Shown in pieces: positions 46,311 through 59,431 of a stretch of 64,000 nt of DNA. Source of the DNA: Silene conica (lineage: Eukaryota > Streptophyta > Magnoliopsida > Caryophyllales > Caryophyllaceae); contig CM055312.2 of the NCBI GenBank assembly GCA_029255685.2, positions 50,626,202 to 50,690,201 of the forward strand, in the 5' to 3' direction. The stretch's first letter is position 1. Each line of letters starts with the position of its first letter. The notes below the pieces were generated by a model, which worked only from the letters and a program-made list of their open reading frames with translations, was not told the origin of the DNA and did no database searches. The position numbers and the translations under genes were made by a program.

Positions 46311-47589
46311 TGTTAGGTTTTACTAGTTGCTCATAAACTAATTTAGTCATACTAATAAACCTTTTAATTAACCTTTAATTAACAAGATAATAAACTCGTT
46401 TATTATGATCTTATGCATGCTAATAAAATGCGGAAAGAGGAGAAAACCGTGTTCTTACACTCGGTCCAAATATTGCAAGGATGATCCTCCGAGTACCCAA
46501 TATAGAATACCTCCTCCGGATGCACCAAGACAAGCCCTTAATATCCGAAATCTTGAACGAGCTAGCACAAAATCGGATTCTCCTTAAACTTATTCTAATC
46601 ACTCTTATTAGAATATATAATACAAATACTACTTACTAGTATGTTAATATTATCTTTATAATATATTTTAGAGGTAGAAAAATAATCTCTCTTCCTTGTT
46701 ATTTTTCGGCTAACACTAGAATGAAATGGGTATTCATGGAGCTTATATATCTCACTAACCCTAAACTTAAATTAACCTATTAATTTAAGGAGTGTTGTGG
46801 GTTGTTGTGTGTGGCCGGGCATGGGAGAGATCAAAAGGGAACAACAACACTTTCCCATGTAAAATAGGGTGGCTCAAGGTAACACCCTAATTAAAGTTAA
46901 GTAAACTTTAATCATTATGTTGTGTTAATTAAATAACACTCAACATGCTCTTAACCCACATAAAACCGGCACACACATACACTAATATGGACCTATTTTA
47001 CATTTTTATCAACATTACAATTTTATGTCATGTGACATCCAATATGTCATAAAATAACAATTGTTTTAATTTAATCATACATATTTATCAAATAAATATT
47101 ATTCATAAATTAATAAATCTCATTTATCAAGTTGACAAGTAATTCGAAATCACTAGATGTAAAATGGTCACTTATAATAATCGTCAATACGATTTACAAC
47201 CTTTGTATTAATTTTAACCCAATTCATTCTAATTACGATATCTTAAAATATCGTTTAATGTTTAACAATTGACACGTTTCAATTTTAAACATAAATCTTA
47301 CATTAAGATTTAACCTCTAATTTCTCGATATTCGAGTTTAAGGAATATGATCAAATCGTATCAATATACATTTGATCATTTTATCAATTAAGGGAATTGT
47401 CCTAAAGGTGTGACCTAAAGGGATCAACTGACCACCACCGTCATACGACAGTAATGTCAAACTCTAGCTAGCCAATCATTACCGATTAATGTTGGTCAGT
47501 TGACTAATAATTCGTATCATCCCTTGCGCATTCTTGTTATGAGATTTAATTACGTGATCGCACTATTGTTGAGGACACATTTCCCAACA
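46311..47589 (-). repeat. 3' LTR of gag-only element, 1,279 bp
   Basis: It runs TGTTAGG to CCCAACA on the plus strand. No difference from 53348-54626 was seen. Confidence 0.93.
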
Positions 47590-47595
47590 ATCTCC

Positions 47596-47614
47596 CACTT
47601 GTCCTCGACAAGTG
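47596..47614 (-). promoter_or_regulatory. Hairpin at purine tract, gag-only element
   Basis: On the plus strand this reads CACTTGTC-CTC-GACAAGTG, a perfect 8-bp stem that includes GAGGAC on the minus strand, six bases from the LTR and overlapping the purine tract. It is similar in motif to the Ty3-type hairpins here but closer to the LTR. Confidence 0.6.
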
Positions 47615-49981
47615 TGCGTCACCAATTCTCTTGTCCTATTACAATCTCCCACTCAATGCAAGATGTCTCTCTCTGGTCGTTCTTGCATTTGATCATATCA
47701 TGAATGGTTTCCTCGATCTGGAGAATAACTGTCTGACCGGAATTATCTACCATAGATACCTTCCGAGCGTGGCCACGCATTTCCAGTTATCTTCTCCTCG
47801 AGTGGCCCTGAGATTTGAACAACCCTGACAAGGGGTGGACAATTTCTATCGCACTACTTCCTTCAACTAGTCACAGTTAGTCACAACCCAAAACAATCCC
47901 ATTTGACTCCAGTTACGAAAAGTCGTAGAGAATGGATCAAAGTTATGCCTAAACTGTACCATCTTGGGAGAGTAGTCTTTAGTCAAAGAATTGACTCACA
48001 AGAATACTATAGCAGCTCTCGCCACGACCCGGCTATAAAATTTCCAGAACTCTATAAGCGGTCACATTGCCCGACAGAGTGTCTCTTACAGTCTGCCTAT
48101 GTGATCGACTAGTCATCACGTATGACTCTATGGCACTTGAACTTGCCATCAATCGCCTCACACTCTAGTCGCTTCGAGATGTCACCTCATATAAGCGGCT
48201 AGGGACCATACTAAGTCAATCCAGTTCACTTATGGGGTTCAATATTGTCTCATACAACCCATTTGGATTCTGACAAAGTATCTTTTACTTCGAGTTATTT
48301 ATAACTCAAATGATGTTGTCATGCAACAATAGTCAACACTATTACATTGCATTTTGATGCACAATCATCTGTTTGTATTAGTGTTTTGCGAATAACCTTT
48401 ATTTATAATAGCAAAACTTACAACTTTTGGTCTCCTTTATTCTCATATTATCCCTTATAACATGATTCTATTTGAGTACATATCTAGAACTCTTTCTAGA
48501 TTTTGAGTTTCCTTTCCGGAGGAAAGCTCCCACTGTTATCTTATAACTTGTGACGTATCGATATACTGGAGGGATTAAAATCACTCTCTATAGTCACTTA
48601 TGTACTGAAATCTATATTGTAGTTTATTAGTGATTTCATCACTTTTACAATTTTCAAACATCTTGGCTAATTTGATAATGGTTTTATTCATCTTTATGAA
48701 TAACGTATCCAACCATTTTAAATTCTAATGGGCGACCTTTTATTATCCATATAATAAACCTTCCCGATACTCCATCATCATATGATATAAGGAATTTTAT
48801 CATCTAGAATTGAAAACCTCTTATTCTTTACACCTTAAAGAATCACCCATTCTCTCTAAATGGTAGGCTTAATCCTTTTTATGAAAATCGCTCCCACTAA
48901 AATCAATATCTTTCGATATCTTAAATGAACCTTTCATTTCTCGCATGTTAAACTATTACTCGAATCATTATTACTATCACTATCCCTATAGTGATCTACT
49001 TCCATTCAATCATTCATTACCTTCTTATCATGTCTTCGTTTCCTCGAGACGAAAATGGTAATTACTACATAGGAACCGTTTTCCTACCGATGATTTCATA
49101 CGGGGTTTCAAGTTTCCTCTCTATGAAACAATGAACACAAAGAACCTTTCTCCGAGTGTCCTCCCGTAGTTTCTTCAAATCACTTAGGGCTTTGTTTCCT
49201 CTTTATGAAACAATGAACACAAAGAACATTTCTTCGAGTGTCCTCCCGTAGTTTCTTCAAATCACTTAGGGTTCTTCTTAAGACTCCCAAGTGAGAATCT
49301 TCTCTAAGATCCGTCCTTTATTTATATCATTGGTTTGTGAGCGAAACATTTTCTCCCACTCTATCCTTCTAACAATAACCTTTACTTGTTTAAGGATAGC
49401 TATTTCGATCAACCAATGTATTTGAATGTTTGAAGTTTGATAGGTGTAATGAATACATTCTCATTTTCACTTAAAATGAAAATCTTATAATGAACTGATA
49501 TAGTCACATTTTGATTGAATCTATCTCATGGGGTGTAGTTCTCCGTTTTAATCAACTCTTTGATTCTCTTAAACTTGATCGTATCAATATTAAATTTCTA
49601 TCATTCATGTTTAAACAAGGCTTGCAATTTATTTGAGAAATCAAAACATTGATTAAGAACAAAAGTAGTGACTCGGGTTGAAAACCAAGTCACTAATATC
49701 CAAAATTACAACCATTGTTTTAGGATTTTAATCCTTGTCTTACAAGAAAATTAAATTGTTCCATAAATAAATGCAAAATATGAAAGAAGACGATATGAAA
49801 ATTAGAGCCTAGCTCTTCAAGTCTTCGATCAATTGGATGCTACCGGAGCCATCCAAGTAAGGAACTTCAAGCTTCCTTGTCCTTGCCCTTATCATTATTC
49901 GGGGGCGCCCCTTTAAAACATTTAAAAAGGGTAAATATCAACACATTTGTATCACTATACATAAGTTGATAAACACATGAA
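47615..49981 (-). other. Non-coding 3' interior of gag-only element
   Basis: In the element sense this follows gag, where copia pol would lie, but no pol motif or long frame is seen. It includes a tandem duplication of 82 bp (units starting 49112 and 49194). Confidence 0.72.
49112..49275. repeat. Direct tandem duplication, 2 x 82 bp
   Basis: Two adjacent units starting GTTTCCTCT share the AACAATGAACACAAAGAAC and GAGTGTCCTCCCGTAG blocks with a few substitutions. Confidence 0.85.
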
Positions 49982-50890
49982 TTATACGCGAGAATTATTA
50001 CCTACGGCGGTTGCCTTCCCATTTTTGAGATCGCTTAAGTATTTGGGGCAATTTCGCTTCCAATGACCGATCCTCGTGCAATAATGGCACTTGTCTTGCT
50101 CTTTAGAAGACGAGGTGGAAGCGCCTTTCGAAAAGGTCTTTTCTTTGGTCGCCTTGGGCTTGAACGTTTTCTTGCCCTTGCCTTTTGAGGCATTCCTCTT
50201 GAAGCTCGTTTTCCCTTTCTTTTCGATGTTCAAAACATCTTTGGTGGAACTTTCATGAAGTCCCATGTCCCTTTCGGCTTGGACTAGCATCTTATGCAAC
50301 TCGTCTAACGAGGTCTCTTGGTTTCGCATATTGAAATTCACCCGGAATTGAGCATACGCCTTAACCTTATTGAGCGAGTGAGGAACTCGGTCAATGATAA
50401 GAGAGTCGGGAACATCAACATTTTGAGCTTTTAGAGTCTCCGCGAGCTCAACTAGTTTGAGAACATGAGGGCTTATCTTTTGCCCTTCCTTGAAAGTTAT
50501 GTCAAAGAAGGCGGAAGCCGCCTCGTATTGAATCACCCTTGGAGTTTGCGAAAACATGGTCGCAAGCTTGGTGTATATTTCATACGATGTGGTCAACTTA
50601 ATCATACTCCTTTGGAGATCCGGCTCCATGGAGAAGATGAGCACATTTTTAAGAGCGGAGGACTCTTTCATGTAGGCTTCATAGGCCTCACGAGTTTGGA
50701 CCGACGAACGAGCGGTCGGAGCGGGAGGAGCGGCTTCGGATAGGTAACGACTCTTATCGTCACCTTGAGCGGCCAAAAGCAATTGCGCATCCCAATCCTT
50801 AAAATTGGAACCATGCTTATCGAGTTTGCAACGATCCATAAAGGATCGAAGCCATGATACGTTAGTGAGAGGTGGAGCGTTGGTTGCCAT
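49982..50890 (-). CDS. Copia-type Gag protein (intact, 302 aa)
   Basis: This Gag has the capsid region of the plant copia type (about residues 40-200, with the ALKNVLIFSMEPDLQRSM block), a Lys/Ser-rich linker (about 225-262) and one CCHC zinc knuckle (CHYCTRIGHWKRNC, about 268-281) for RNA binding. It should assemble into virus-like particles that package element RNA. The frame is open throughout and stops shortly after the knuckle, where a full element would run on into protease and integrase. With no pol in the element, it would need enzymes from another copia element. An intact frame plus identical LTRs suggests recent or present mobility. Confidence 0.9.
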   Translation of the reverse strand: MATNAPPLTNVSWLRSFMDRCKLDKHGSNFKDWDAQLLLAAQGDDKSRYLSEAAPPAPTARSSVQTREAYEAYMKESSALKNVLIFSMEPDLQRSMIKLTTSYEIYTKLATMFSQTPRVIQYEAASAFFDITFKEGQKISPHVLKLVELAETLKAQNVDVPDSLIIDRVPHSLNKVKAYAQFRVNFNMRNQETSLDELHKMLVQAERDMGLHESSTKDVLNIEKKGKTSFKRNASKGKGKKTFKPKATKEKTFSKGASTSSSKEQDKCHYCTRIGHWKRNCPKYLSDLKNGKATAVGNNSRV

Positions 50891-53333
50891 AGTCGATGTT
50901 GAAAATTAAACTACAATAATAAAAGGAAAACAACATCATTTTAAATTCATAATTTAAACTAAAAACTTGAAGTTTAGTTATATATATTTACTTAATGATC
51001 TCTTACCCAATTAAGTAAACAATCCCGAGACCCAAACCCATACTAATTCGGGCACGGTGTAGCCGATTCAACCCATATTAGTATAATTTGGTGGATTAAC
51101 TCTTTAATCGGTTCTACTCTTAGAACTCTCGGTCGACAATTTTCTTAAAATTATCTTTAGCCCGAACTTATTGCAACTACGGTTACTAATACTTTCGTTG
51201 AGATCAACCAAATTTCAAGGTGTAATCTTATTACCCCACTTACCCAACGTGACAATTTTAGTACCCCGGTGTAGCCGAGCCTACGTCCTTGTGAAGAAGG
51301 GATTCATGGGTCCGTACTTTTTGGTAAGGCTAAGTCTCAATGTTTATATGTAAGAGATCTAGTCAAATTATCATCTATCTCCGTATAAGTGAACTAAGTC
51401 GGTGAATTATCGATAAAATAAAAGACTAGGTCGACTAGGTCGAAACATGCATGATACGATGTATGACGATTTGGCTATGCATGCAAACATATAAAAAGCA
51501 AAAATAAAAGCATAAATAAACCCTAGTATGGCCTTTCCTAGAAAAGAAATAACAAAGTACAAATTCGGAAACCAACTCCTTTGGTCCCTTGAACTTCACG
51601 CGGCACGCACTTCGAGGTAAACACCGTCTTGTCGGAACTCCTTTCCGAATGGCACCGTCTTCAAGGAACTCCGGATTTTACAAATATTACAACTTTTCTA
51701 GTCTACTTTATACATTATAAAATAGAAATAAATTACAATTGGGTGATACGAGATCACAAAATTACAATTGAATCGGTAACCCCTTACATTACGGGAAATA
51801 CCGATTTAAAAACTAGGCCATACTAAGTAAATTACATAATTCCCAAAATTACGTAAAATAAATCATGACATTCATAATATAAAATATGCAATGCTTATAT
51901 AAATATGAATTAACATGCAAATCCTAAGCCAAATCGTCCTATTTAAAACACTTATTTAAATAGTTATCGTAAACCTCGGTTTTTATGGAATTGCGTGTTT
52001 TAACGTTTAACAACACTATGCATTAAATGAAACGGTTTTCATCCTTAAGTTAATCATCCTAACTCGCATAGGATTCAAAATTTAGTCTTACTCAAACTTT
52101 GAACATGAATTAACTTAATATATTTTAATATTGATCGGTATTACTCGGTTTTTCGGGAAAAACAATATAAAATTCAAAAGAGACATTTAAAATTTCGAAA
52201 ATTCAAAATTCAAATTTTGAAAAATCCAGAATGTTCTTAAAATTTTCAGAAAGTTAAAATATTAGTATTTTATACGGTTTTATTATTATTTCGAAAATAA
52301 CACGTAAAACGAGCAATTTAAGTCGGAAAATTCAATAATTAACTTCATAAATGCAAATTAAATACTAATAATTATTTTATACCTTCCAAAACCCTTTTAA
52401 GAACACAAGATGGACAGAAAATTAAATGGCACATTGCCCCATAGCCGAAATTTTAAAGCATGCCTCCTTTTAATTTAATTTTAATTGCTACTTTTAACAA
52501 AACAAAATTAAATTAATACAAATCAAATCTGAAACTTTAGGCACCCAAGAATATTTTCATGATGAACATATCACATATGACTAAAATGGGTTATATTTTC
52601 GGCCATTATTAACAACATTTGCAAATTTTAACGATTTACGTCATATATCATACGATTTTAACATTTAAAATTATTTCTCAAGCATAAAATAAGATAAAAT
52701 TCTCGAAAATTTTATACATGCTGGAAACAATATATATGACATCGTGTTAAATTTTTATGGCCAAATTCCAACTTAAACTATTAAAGTCGAAATTATGTCA
52801 CTAATTACCCGATTTTTACACTAAAAATCTATAATATTGCAATATTTCGAGATAAATTTCTGAAAATTCAACATTAAATTTAAATATTGCATGTGACATC
52901 CTCATAAATTTTTATAGTCAAATTCATAATATAACTATTTTAACCCATTTTTATTCATCTTTTTGCATTTTAACACTTAAAATTCATATCACACGATTTA
53001 AAGGTCTATAATTTACGAAAAATCATATTCATATTATAGAAAATACATGTGATATCATACTGAAAAATCTCGGCCAGAAGCTTATTTTAACTATTTTTTC
53101 CCAAAATTAATCACTTTTAACCATTAAAACGTATTAAAAACCGAAATAAAAATACCAATGATCAATATTCATGCAAAAATTATTCCAAACATTCTAAATC
53201 ATATTAGAAAACAGTAGGTATCATGCTAAAAATATTTCGTCCATATCTTATATTATACGAAAATTCAAGTTTTATTTTTGTTATCAAAATAACTCCGTAA
53301 AAACGAAACGGAAAGCATGCAAACAACCATTTT
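50891..53333 (-). other. Long untranslated leader of gag-only element
   Basis: About 2.4 kb lies between primer site and gag start, AT-rich with no coding signal. Long leaders are common in gag-only and LARD elements. A structured packaging signal may lie here, but I could not define one. Confidence 0.65.
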
Positions 53334-53345
53334 GCTCTGATACCA
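53334..53345 (-). other. Primer binding site of gag-only element
   Basis: On the minus strand TGGTATCAGAGC lies two bases from the 5' LTR and complements initiator tRNA-Met. Confidence 0.85.
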
Positions 53346-53347
53346 AT

Positions 53348-54626
53348 TGTTAGGTTTTACTAGTTGCTCATAAACTAATTTAGTCATACTAATAAACCTT
53401 TTAATTAACCTTTAATTAACAAGATAATAAACTCGTTTATTATGATCTTATGCATGCTAATAAAATGCGGAAAGAGGAGAAAACCGTGTTCTTACACTCG
53501 GTCCAAATATTGCAAGGATGATCCTCCGAGTACCCAATATAGAATACCTCCTCCGGATGCACCAAGACAAGCCCTTAATATCCGAAATCTTGAACGAGCT
53601 AGCACAAAATCGGATTCTCCTTAAACTTATTCTAATCACTCTTATTAGAATATATAATACAAATACTACTTACTAGTATGTTAATATTATCTTTATAATA
53701 TATTTTAGAGGTAGAAAAATAATCTCTCTTCCTTGTTATTTTTCGGCTAACACTAGAATGAAATGGGTATTCATGGAGCTTATATATCTCACTAACCCTA
53801 AACTTAAATTAACCTATTAATTTAAGGAGTGTTGTGGGTTGTTGTGTGTGGCCGGGCATGGGAGAGATCAAAAGGGAACAACAACACTTTCCCATGTAAA
53901 ATAGGGTGGCTCAAGGTAACACCCTAATTAAAGTTAAGTAAACTTTAATCATTATGTTGTGTTAATTAAATAACACTCAACATGCTCTTAACCCACATAA
54001 AACCGGCACACACATACACTAATATGGACCTATTTTACATTTTTATCAACATTACAATTTTATGTCATGTGACATCCAATATGTCATAAAATAACAATTG
54101 TTTTAATTTAATCATACATATTTATCAAATAAATATTATTCATAAATTAATAAATCTCATTTATCAAGTTGACAAGTAATTCGAAATCACTAGATGTAAA
54201 ATGGTCACTTATAATAATCGTCAATACGATTTACAACCTTTGTATTAATTTTAACCCAATTCATTCTAATTACGATATCTTAAAATATCGTTTAATGTTT
54301 AACAATTGACACGTTTCAATTTTAAACATAAATCTTACATTAAGATTTAACCTCTAATTTCTCGATATTCGAGTTTAAGGAATATGATCAAATCGTATCA
54401 ATATACATTTGATCATTTTATCAATTAAGGGAATTGTCCTAAAGGTGTGACCTAAAGGGATCAACTGACCACCACCGTCATACGACAGTAATGTCAAACT
54501 CTAGCTAGCCAATCATTACCGATTAATGTTGGTCAGTTGACTAATAATTCGTATCATCCCTTGCGCATTCTTGTTATGAGATTTAATTACGTGATCGCAC
54601 TATTGTTGAGGACACATTTCCCAACA
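53348..54626 (-). repeat. 5' LTR of gag-only element with TATA box
   Basis: This is the 1,279-bp partner of 46311-47589. On the minus strand GATATATAAGCT (near 53779-53790) is a strong TATA box, roughly 430 bp from the primer-side end, directing transcription toward gag. Confidence 0.92.
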
Positions 54627-56140
54627 TAAATAAGTTAAACCAATTGGCTACATTTACCATCTACCCACATTTCATCATTTATCATGAAGCTATTAATATA
54701 TATGATTTGCAAAATAAGAGGTGTATATAATGTGCAACAGTCAATATTCAGGCAGGATTTCATCAACACGTAGCTACAGAATTTGTTATGTTGCATACAA
54801 TCACTACAATTATCAAAGTATCAAACTTTATCATGGATCCTCACTTGAAAACATTTTGAAACTTTTGAAACATTGAAGTGGTAATTTTACATGAATCAAA
54901 AGACAATTTTACTAGCTACAGATCGAAAACAAAGCTACACGGAGACATTCTGACTTTTTTTTTTTTTTTTTTTTTTTTTTTCCGAAAAGATTGTCCTTGT
55001 AAATTTTACCTCATGAATTATGAAAATTTAACGATAAAAGTAAACGAATTCACAAGACTAGCGCTTTCTTAATTCACATGTCAAATAATAATTCAGATTC
55101 ATTAGGGAACACAGTTTAAATGGCAGCCCGTACAAACAAGGTAAAGTTCTGGAGATTTCGAAACACAATCATTCATTTTCTAAAACATGTTGACATATCA
55201 TTTGAAGCATGGAAATCTCGTTGCACCATATTAACATGTAATTATCATCTAGAAAACGGTAGAGATTGCGAAACCGAAAATAAAATCAACAAAGTAAATC
55301 AATAATCATGTATGTGTAGACAATGCATTAGTTTCTACCATCGTAACAATCACAACTTATTTAAGTACGTAAATATATCCTAGAAATCACTAAGGTGCTA
55401 CTTATTAGCAACTCATTACACATATCATTATACAATATCTCTACCTAAGGGTTCAGAGATCATATAGCCGCATGCATATTATCATACATGGATTAATATA
55501 ACATCTAAATCTGATCATTCTTATTCAAATACCAAACAATATATATTACATAGTTACGATAGTCATTTAATAACCAGATATCATATAGACATTTAGAAAC
55601 ACCAAAATCATATGATCATATCGCTCCAAATTATTGTTCAATAAATATACATTCATTCTCGGAAAATTTCAATTCAATCATTCAGATCAATCAGCATTTC
55701 AATATCAGTCGTATTCTTCTAATGCACATCATCATACAAGTCAAGCTTATATTTTAAACTCATATTCAAATTTTCATTTTCTCAATACTTAAAATCATAT
55801 ATCTCAATTAACATTCGATATCAACCTCATGTTTCACAATCCACATTACCAATGATATTTCACATTATAACTTACCTCGTTCCTTGCCTGCGGAAACGTT
55901 AATACAATATAAATATATTGGGTCTTTTCCTTTATCCTATATTACCCACGCTCTACATCTCTCAAGGGTGACCAGGTTAGACTGAAAGGGCCAATGGCTT
56001 GGTTTGAGGGGGCCCCTAACTCATTCCAAATCCTGGGGCTCCTAACAGTTACTAGCCTGGGGTTCATTTTATTTGACTCTTCCTATGTTCATTATTTTTC
56101 ATTTGGTTAGGCCTGAGGATCGTTCGCTCTGATACCACTT

Positions 56141-57422
56141 TGTAACACCCCCATTTATTTAAGAGCCTTTAGCAAGACATTCTCAAATAAATAGAGCTGT
56201 TACCATCTCGGAATGTCCGAGGTAGTGAATAACAAAGTAAAACAACCAAAGTACTTTATATAAAAAGTGATAAAATTTAAACTTTGATTATTACAGATAT
56301 TACATCGTGGAAAAACAAGATACGACTGATGACTCCTCTAGAAGTGATATAGTACTAAGTCGGTCCATAGTATGCATCTCACATTCCTGCCCAGCTCCTA
56401 GCTCTTCTGTCTCTGACCTGTGGAATCTACTCCCCATTCCGGATCATCGTAGGTGTACACGAATACACTGTCAACCTCGCGGTTGAGTAGGGTAACACAA
56501 TAATTATAATGCAACAGTTAAATGATATGCAAATGTCATGACATGCTCGAGCTCAATCTCAATCTCAATCTCAAACTCATACTCATACACGTGCACCAAG
56601 CCATACCGAACCTCCCGGCAGACTATAATCGGTCGTCACCGAACACCAGCTCAATAGCTGAAAAGACACCAGGCCTGGTCTGCAGAACCACCCTGGGCTT
56701 TATATCAGAACAATATCTGATCCACAATATCTCAGTAACCAATGCATATGCATGCTCATGAATGCCACAATATAAATATTTAATCATGCTATCAAATACC
56801 GAAATACTCATGCCATTGCAAATAATCCACAGTCAATCCAACCAATATCATTCTTATATAATTCATGCTTGCATCCATCACATATAAGGCAACATCCTTT
56901 CATAACACATCACAGAGTAAACATCCATTCATATCAATTCATAAAGTATAGTGTCAGTGTATCCTACCTAGATAGCAATATAGTCCAAAGCAAACCAGCG
57001 AGTAAACAGAATAATGTCACTTCAAAATCGTCACCTAACAATATAATATACGTAATTACTCACTAATATAATTACATAAACAATTATTATCTGCCCACTT
57101 AAATCAACTTAATTAATTAAACTAATTAATTAGTCAAAACAATTACGCGACTAAAATAATACATCAATTATTCAAATTAATTACTTAAATAATATATTAC
57201 GCATAACGAGACCGTGTCAAAAATGACTACTTCAATTAAATAACCGAACATGGAAATATAATCGACTATTGATAACCGTCACATTCTTGTATAAAATATA
57301 CACAATTTAATAATTAATAACAAGAACAATATATACTAGTTGTAATCATACTAGTAATAAAGTGTTAACTATTTAACCATAAAAACAACATTAACAACAA
57401 TAGCATATATAGTCATAATATA

Positions 57423-57502
<80 letters not shown>

Positions 57503-58251
57503 AATGGCATTACAAACCCAGCCCCATAACAAACCAAATTAAACCCACGACATTCTTCTATAAACATAACAGCAGCCCCAAGCAACTCCTACCCGTACAC
57601 CCCTCCTTCACGGCTTCACCAACGTCATTCAGGCCACCGCACGCAACCACCCGAGGTCCCATATTCTCCTATGCACGACCAATTACAAAACCAGCATCTG
57701 CACCACCACCATAGTTCCCCACAGCCGTTAAAAAGTACTGCCCTAACGACCTACGCACAACCGCAAGAAAACAGCGTGTCCTCTGTTTGATCCGGCAATC
57801 GCTACCCCAATGCCTGTCACAACCCTCATAACTTACCCACAAGAGGACGCCCTGCCACGCCTACCACCACACAACCACCACCCCTCTCTTTATCCCTAGT
57901 GATGAGTAAAGAAAACGAGAGAAAACCCACATACAACTCGCGCATCACAACTCTACCCCACTCTGTTTTCTGTTTCCCCGTCCACCGCCGTCAGAAACCG
58001 CCACCTGTAGCCACCACGACCCACTGACTTAACCACTAGACACTAACCCACCATACCCAGGTCAAGTCGAGTCTCAAACCGTGCTTAAAACAGGTACAAC
58101 TCCTCGCATCATGTATCCTTGTGCTCGGTAACAACCACGTTCACTACTCTATTGGTGGTTCTCACGGCCACCACCGACCACCAAGGTTGTCTCCCTACCC
58201 CCAGAAACCACCTCCCACTAACCCAGGTTAGACACAAATCACGATGGCTCA

Positions 58252-58303
<52 letters not shown>

Positions 58304-59431
58304 CATAAGTATATGCGAGTTTTTTCGAGACCGAACCCGTAACGATAAAGAACATGAAACGATAAGCGATAAATGGCATACCTTATAACGACGGTTAAAA
58401 TAAACGAAGGAACTTGCAGAGGGCGAGTAGCAGACATGAAGGAAAAGAGAAGAAGAAGGGAAACAAACGCAAAACCGTAAGAGAAGAAGTAGGAGGAGCG
58501 GCGTTATTGTATAGTGTATACGTTCTTTTAGGGTTTTCATCAGGAATGAGTTACTATATTATGTTCAAATGCTGATTTGTTCACATGGTAAGTTGAATAA
58601 AGTTGAATTTTCAATGCATATTATTAAATTCCAGGTCTCGTAAATATCCATATTCAACATCGTAAATGCCCGTAGCTAGCCTTCGTAAAAAAAAAAACTC
58701 GGCGTTGACTCTCATTTCCAATACCGTCTCATAATTTTATTATATATAACATGCTCTTTATGAGAAGATAAAACGCACCCAACTTATATAATTATCGTAA
58801 TATTAAACACGCATTATAAATATACTATTATTTCACGATAATAGTACTAGTACAATATCAAGACTACGAGTTTATAAACACCGTCATAATAATGAGAGTA
58901 ATAGTAAGAATAAAACATAACAACAGCGATAACACAATAATATGAATAATAATAATAGTAAGAATTACCATAATAGTATGTGATAGTAAGAATAATAATA
59001 AGGAGAAAAATAAAATTTAATAAGAATAATAAGAAGAATAAGAGTAGTAAAAATAATGGAAAAAGGATATATAATAATAAGATAATAACATAAATATTAC
59101 ACTTATTAAGTTTAAATCATCTCTCGTCAAAAAAAAAAAAACCTTTTATTAATATTCCATTTCCACGAGATTTGAAGGTATGGGTTATTACAATTAAATT
59201 GGTATTTTATAAATATATTATTAAAATTAAAGAAGTACGAAAGAAATGTCATTTTATGAAATAATCATCAAATATCAAATGATTATGAAATACGAGATAA
59301 TCATAGAAATACGATTTATAAAACAATAACAGTTTACGTAAAATACTTTATAAACATTCTTCATTTTTGAAATACGTGTATAAAACATGGTTTCACTGTC
59401 AATGACCGAGGCTAATATACGGGGTATTACA
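56141..59431 (-). repeat. LARD array LTR4 (shared), 3,291 bp
   Basis: It has the primer site on its left (56125-56137) and the purine tract on its right. It has an AAT run at 57423-57500 and a TA run at 58253-58301, with a private C-to-A change near 57729. Confidence 0.9.

Larger units (their letters stand above)
46311..54626 (-). mobile_element. Very young gag-only copia-type element (TR-GAG-like)
   Basis: Two 1,279-bp LTRs, identical as far as I can read, flank a 5,758-bp interior. Target duplications TAAAT lie at 46306-46310 and 54627-54631. On the minus strand the primer site TGGTATCAGAGC follows the 5' LTR and a GTGGGAGAT tract directly precedes the 3' LTR, a layout typical of Ty1/copia. 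The only substantial frame is an intact 302-residue Gag; no protease, integrase or RT is found in the roughly 2.4 kb on either side. It matches the described class of terminal-repeat retrotransposons with a Gag domain, moved by enzymes from other elements. Confidence 0.9.
45542..56140 (-). repeat. LARD array internal region 3, split by copia-type insertion
   Basis: Pieces 45542-46310 and 54632-56140 (2,278 bp together) are collinear with the other internal regions. The interruption (46311-54626) is flanked by TAAAT. The three hairpin/purine modules are in the left piece. The T run (54955-54981) and primer site (56125-56137) are in the right piece. Confidence 0.9.

Noticed and set aside
49982..50890. 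302-residue zinc-knuckle protein as a host RNA-binding gene
   Set aside because: It sits between LTRs with target duplications, and its capsid region is of copia Gag type.
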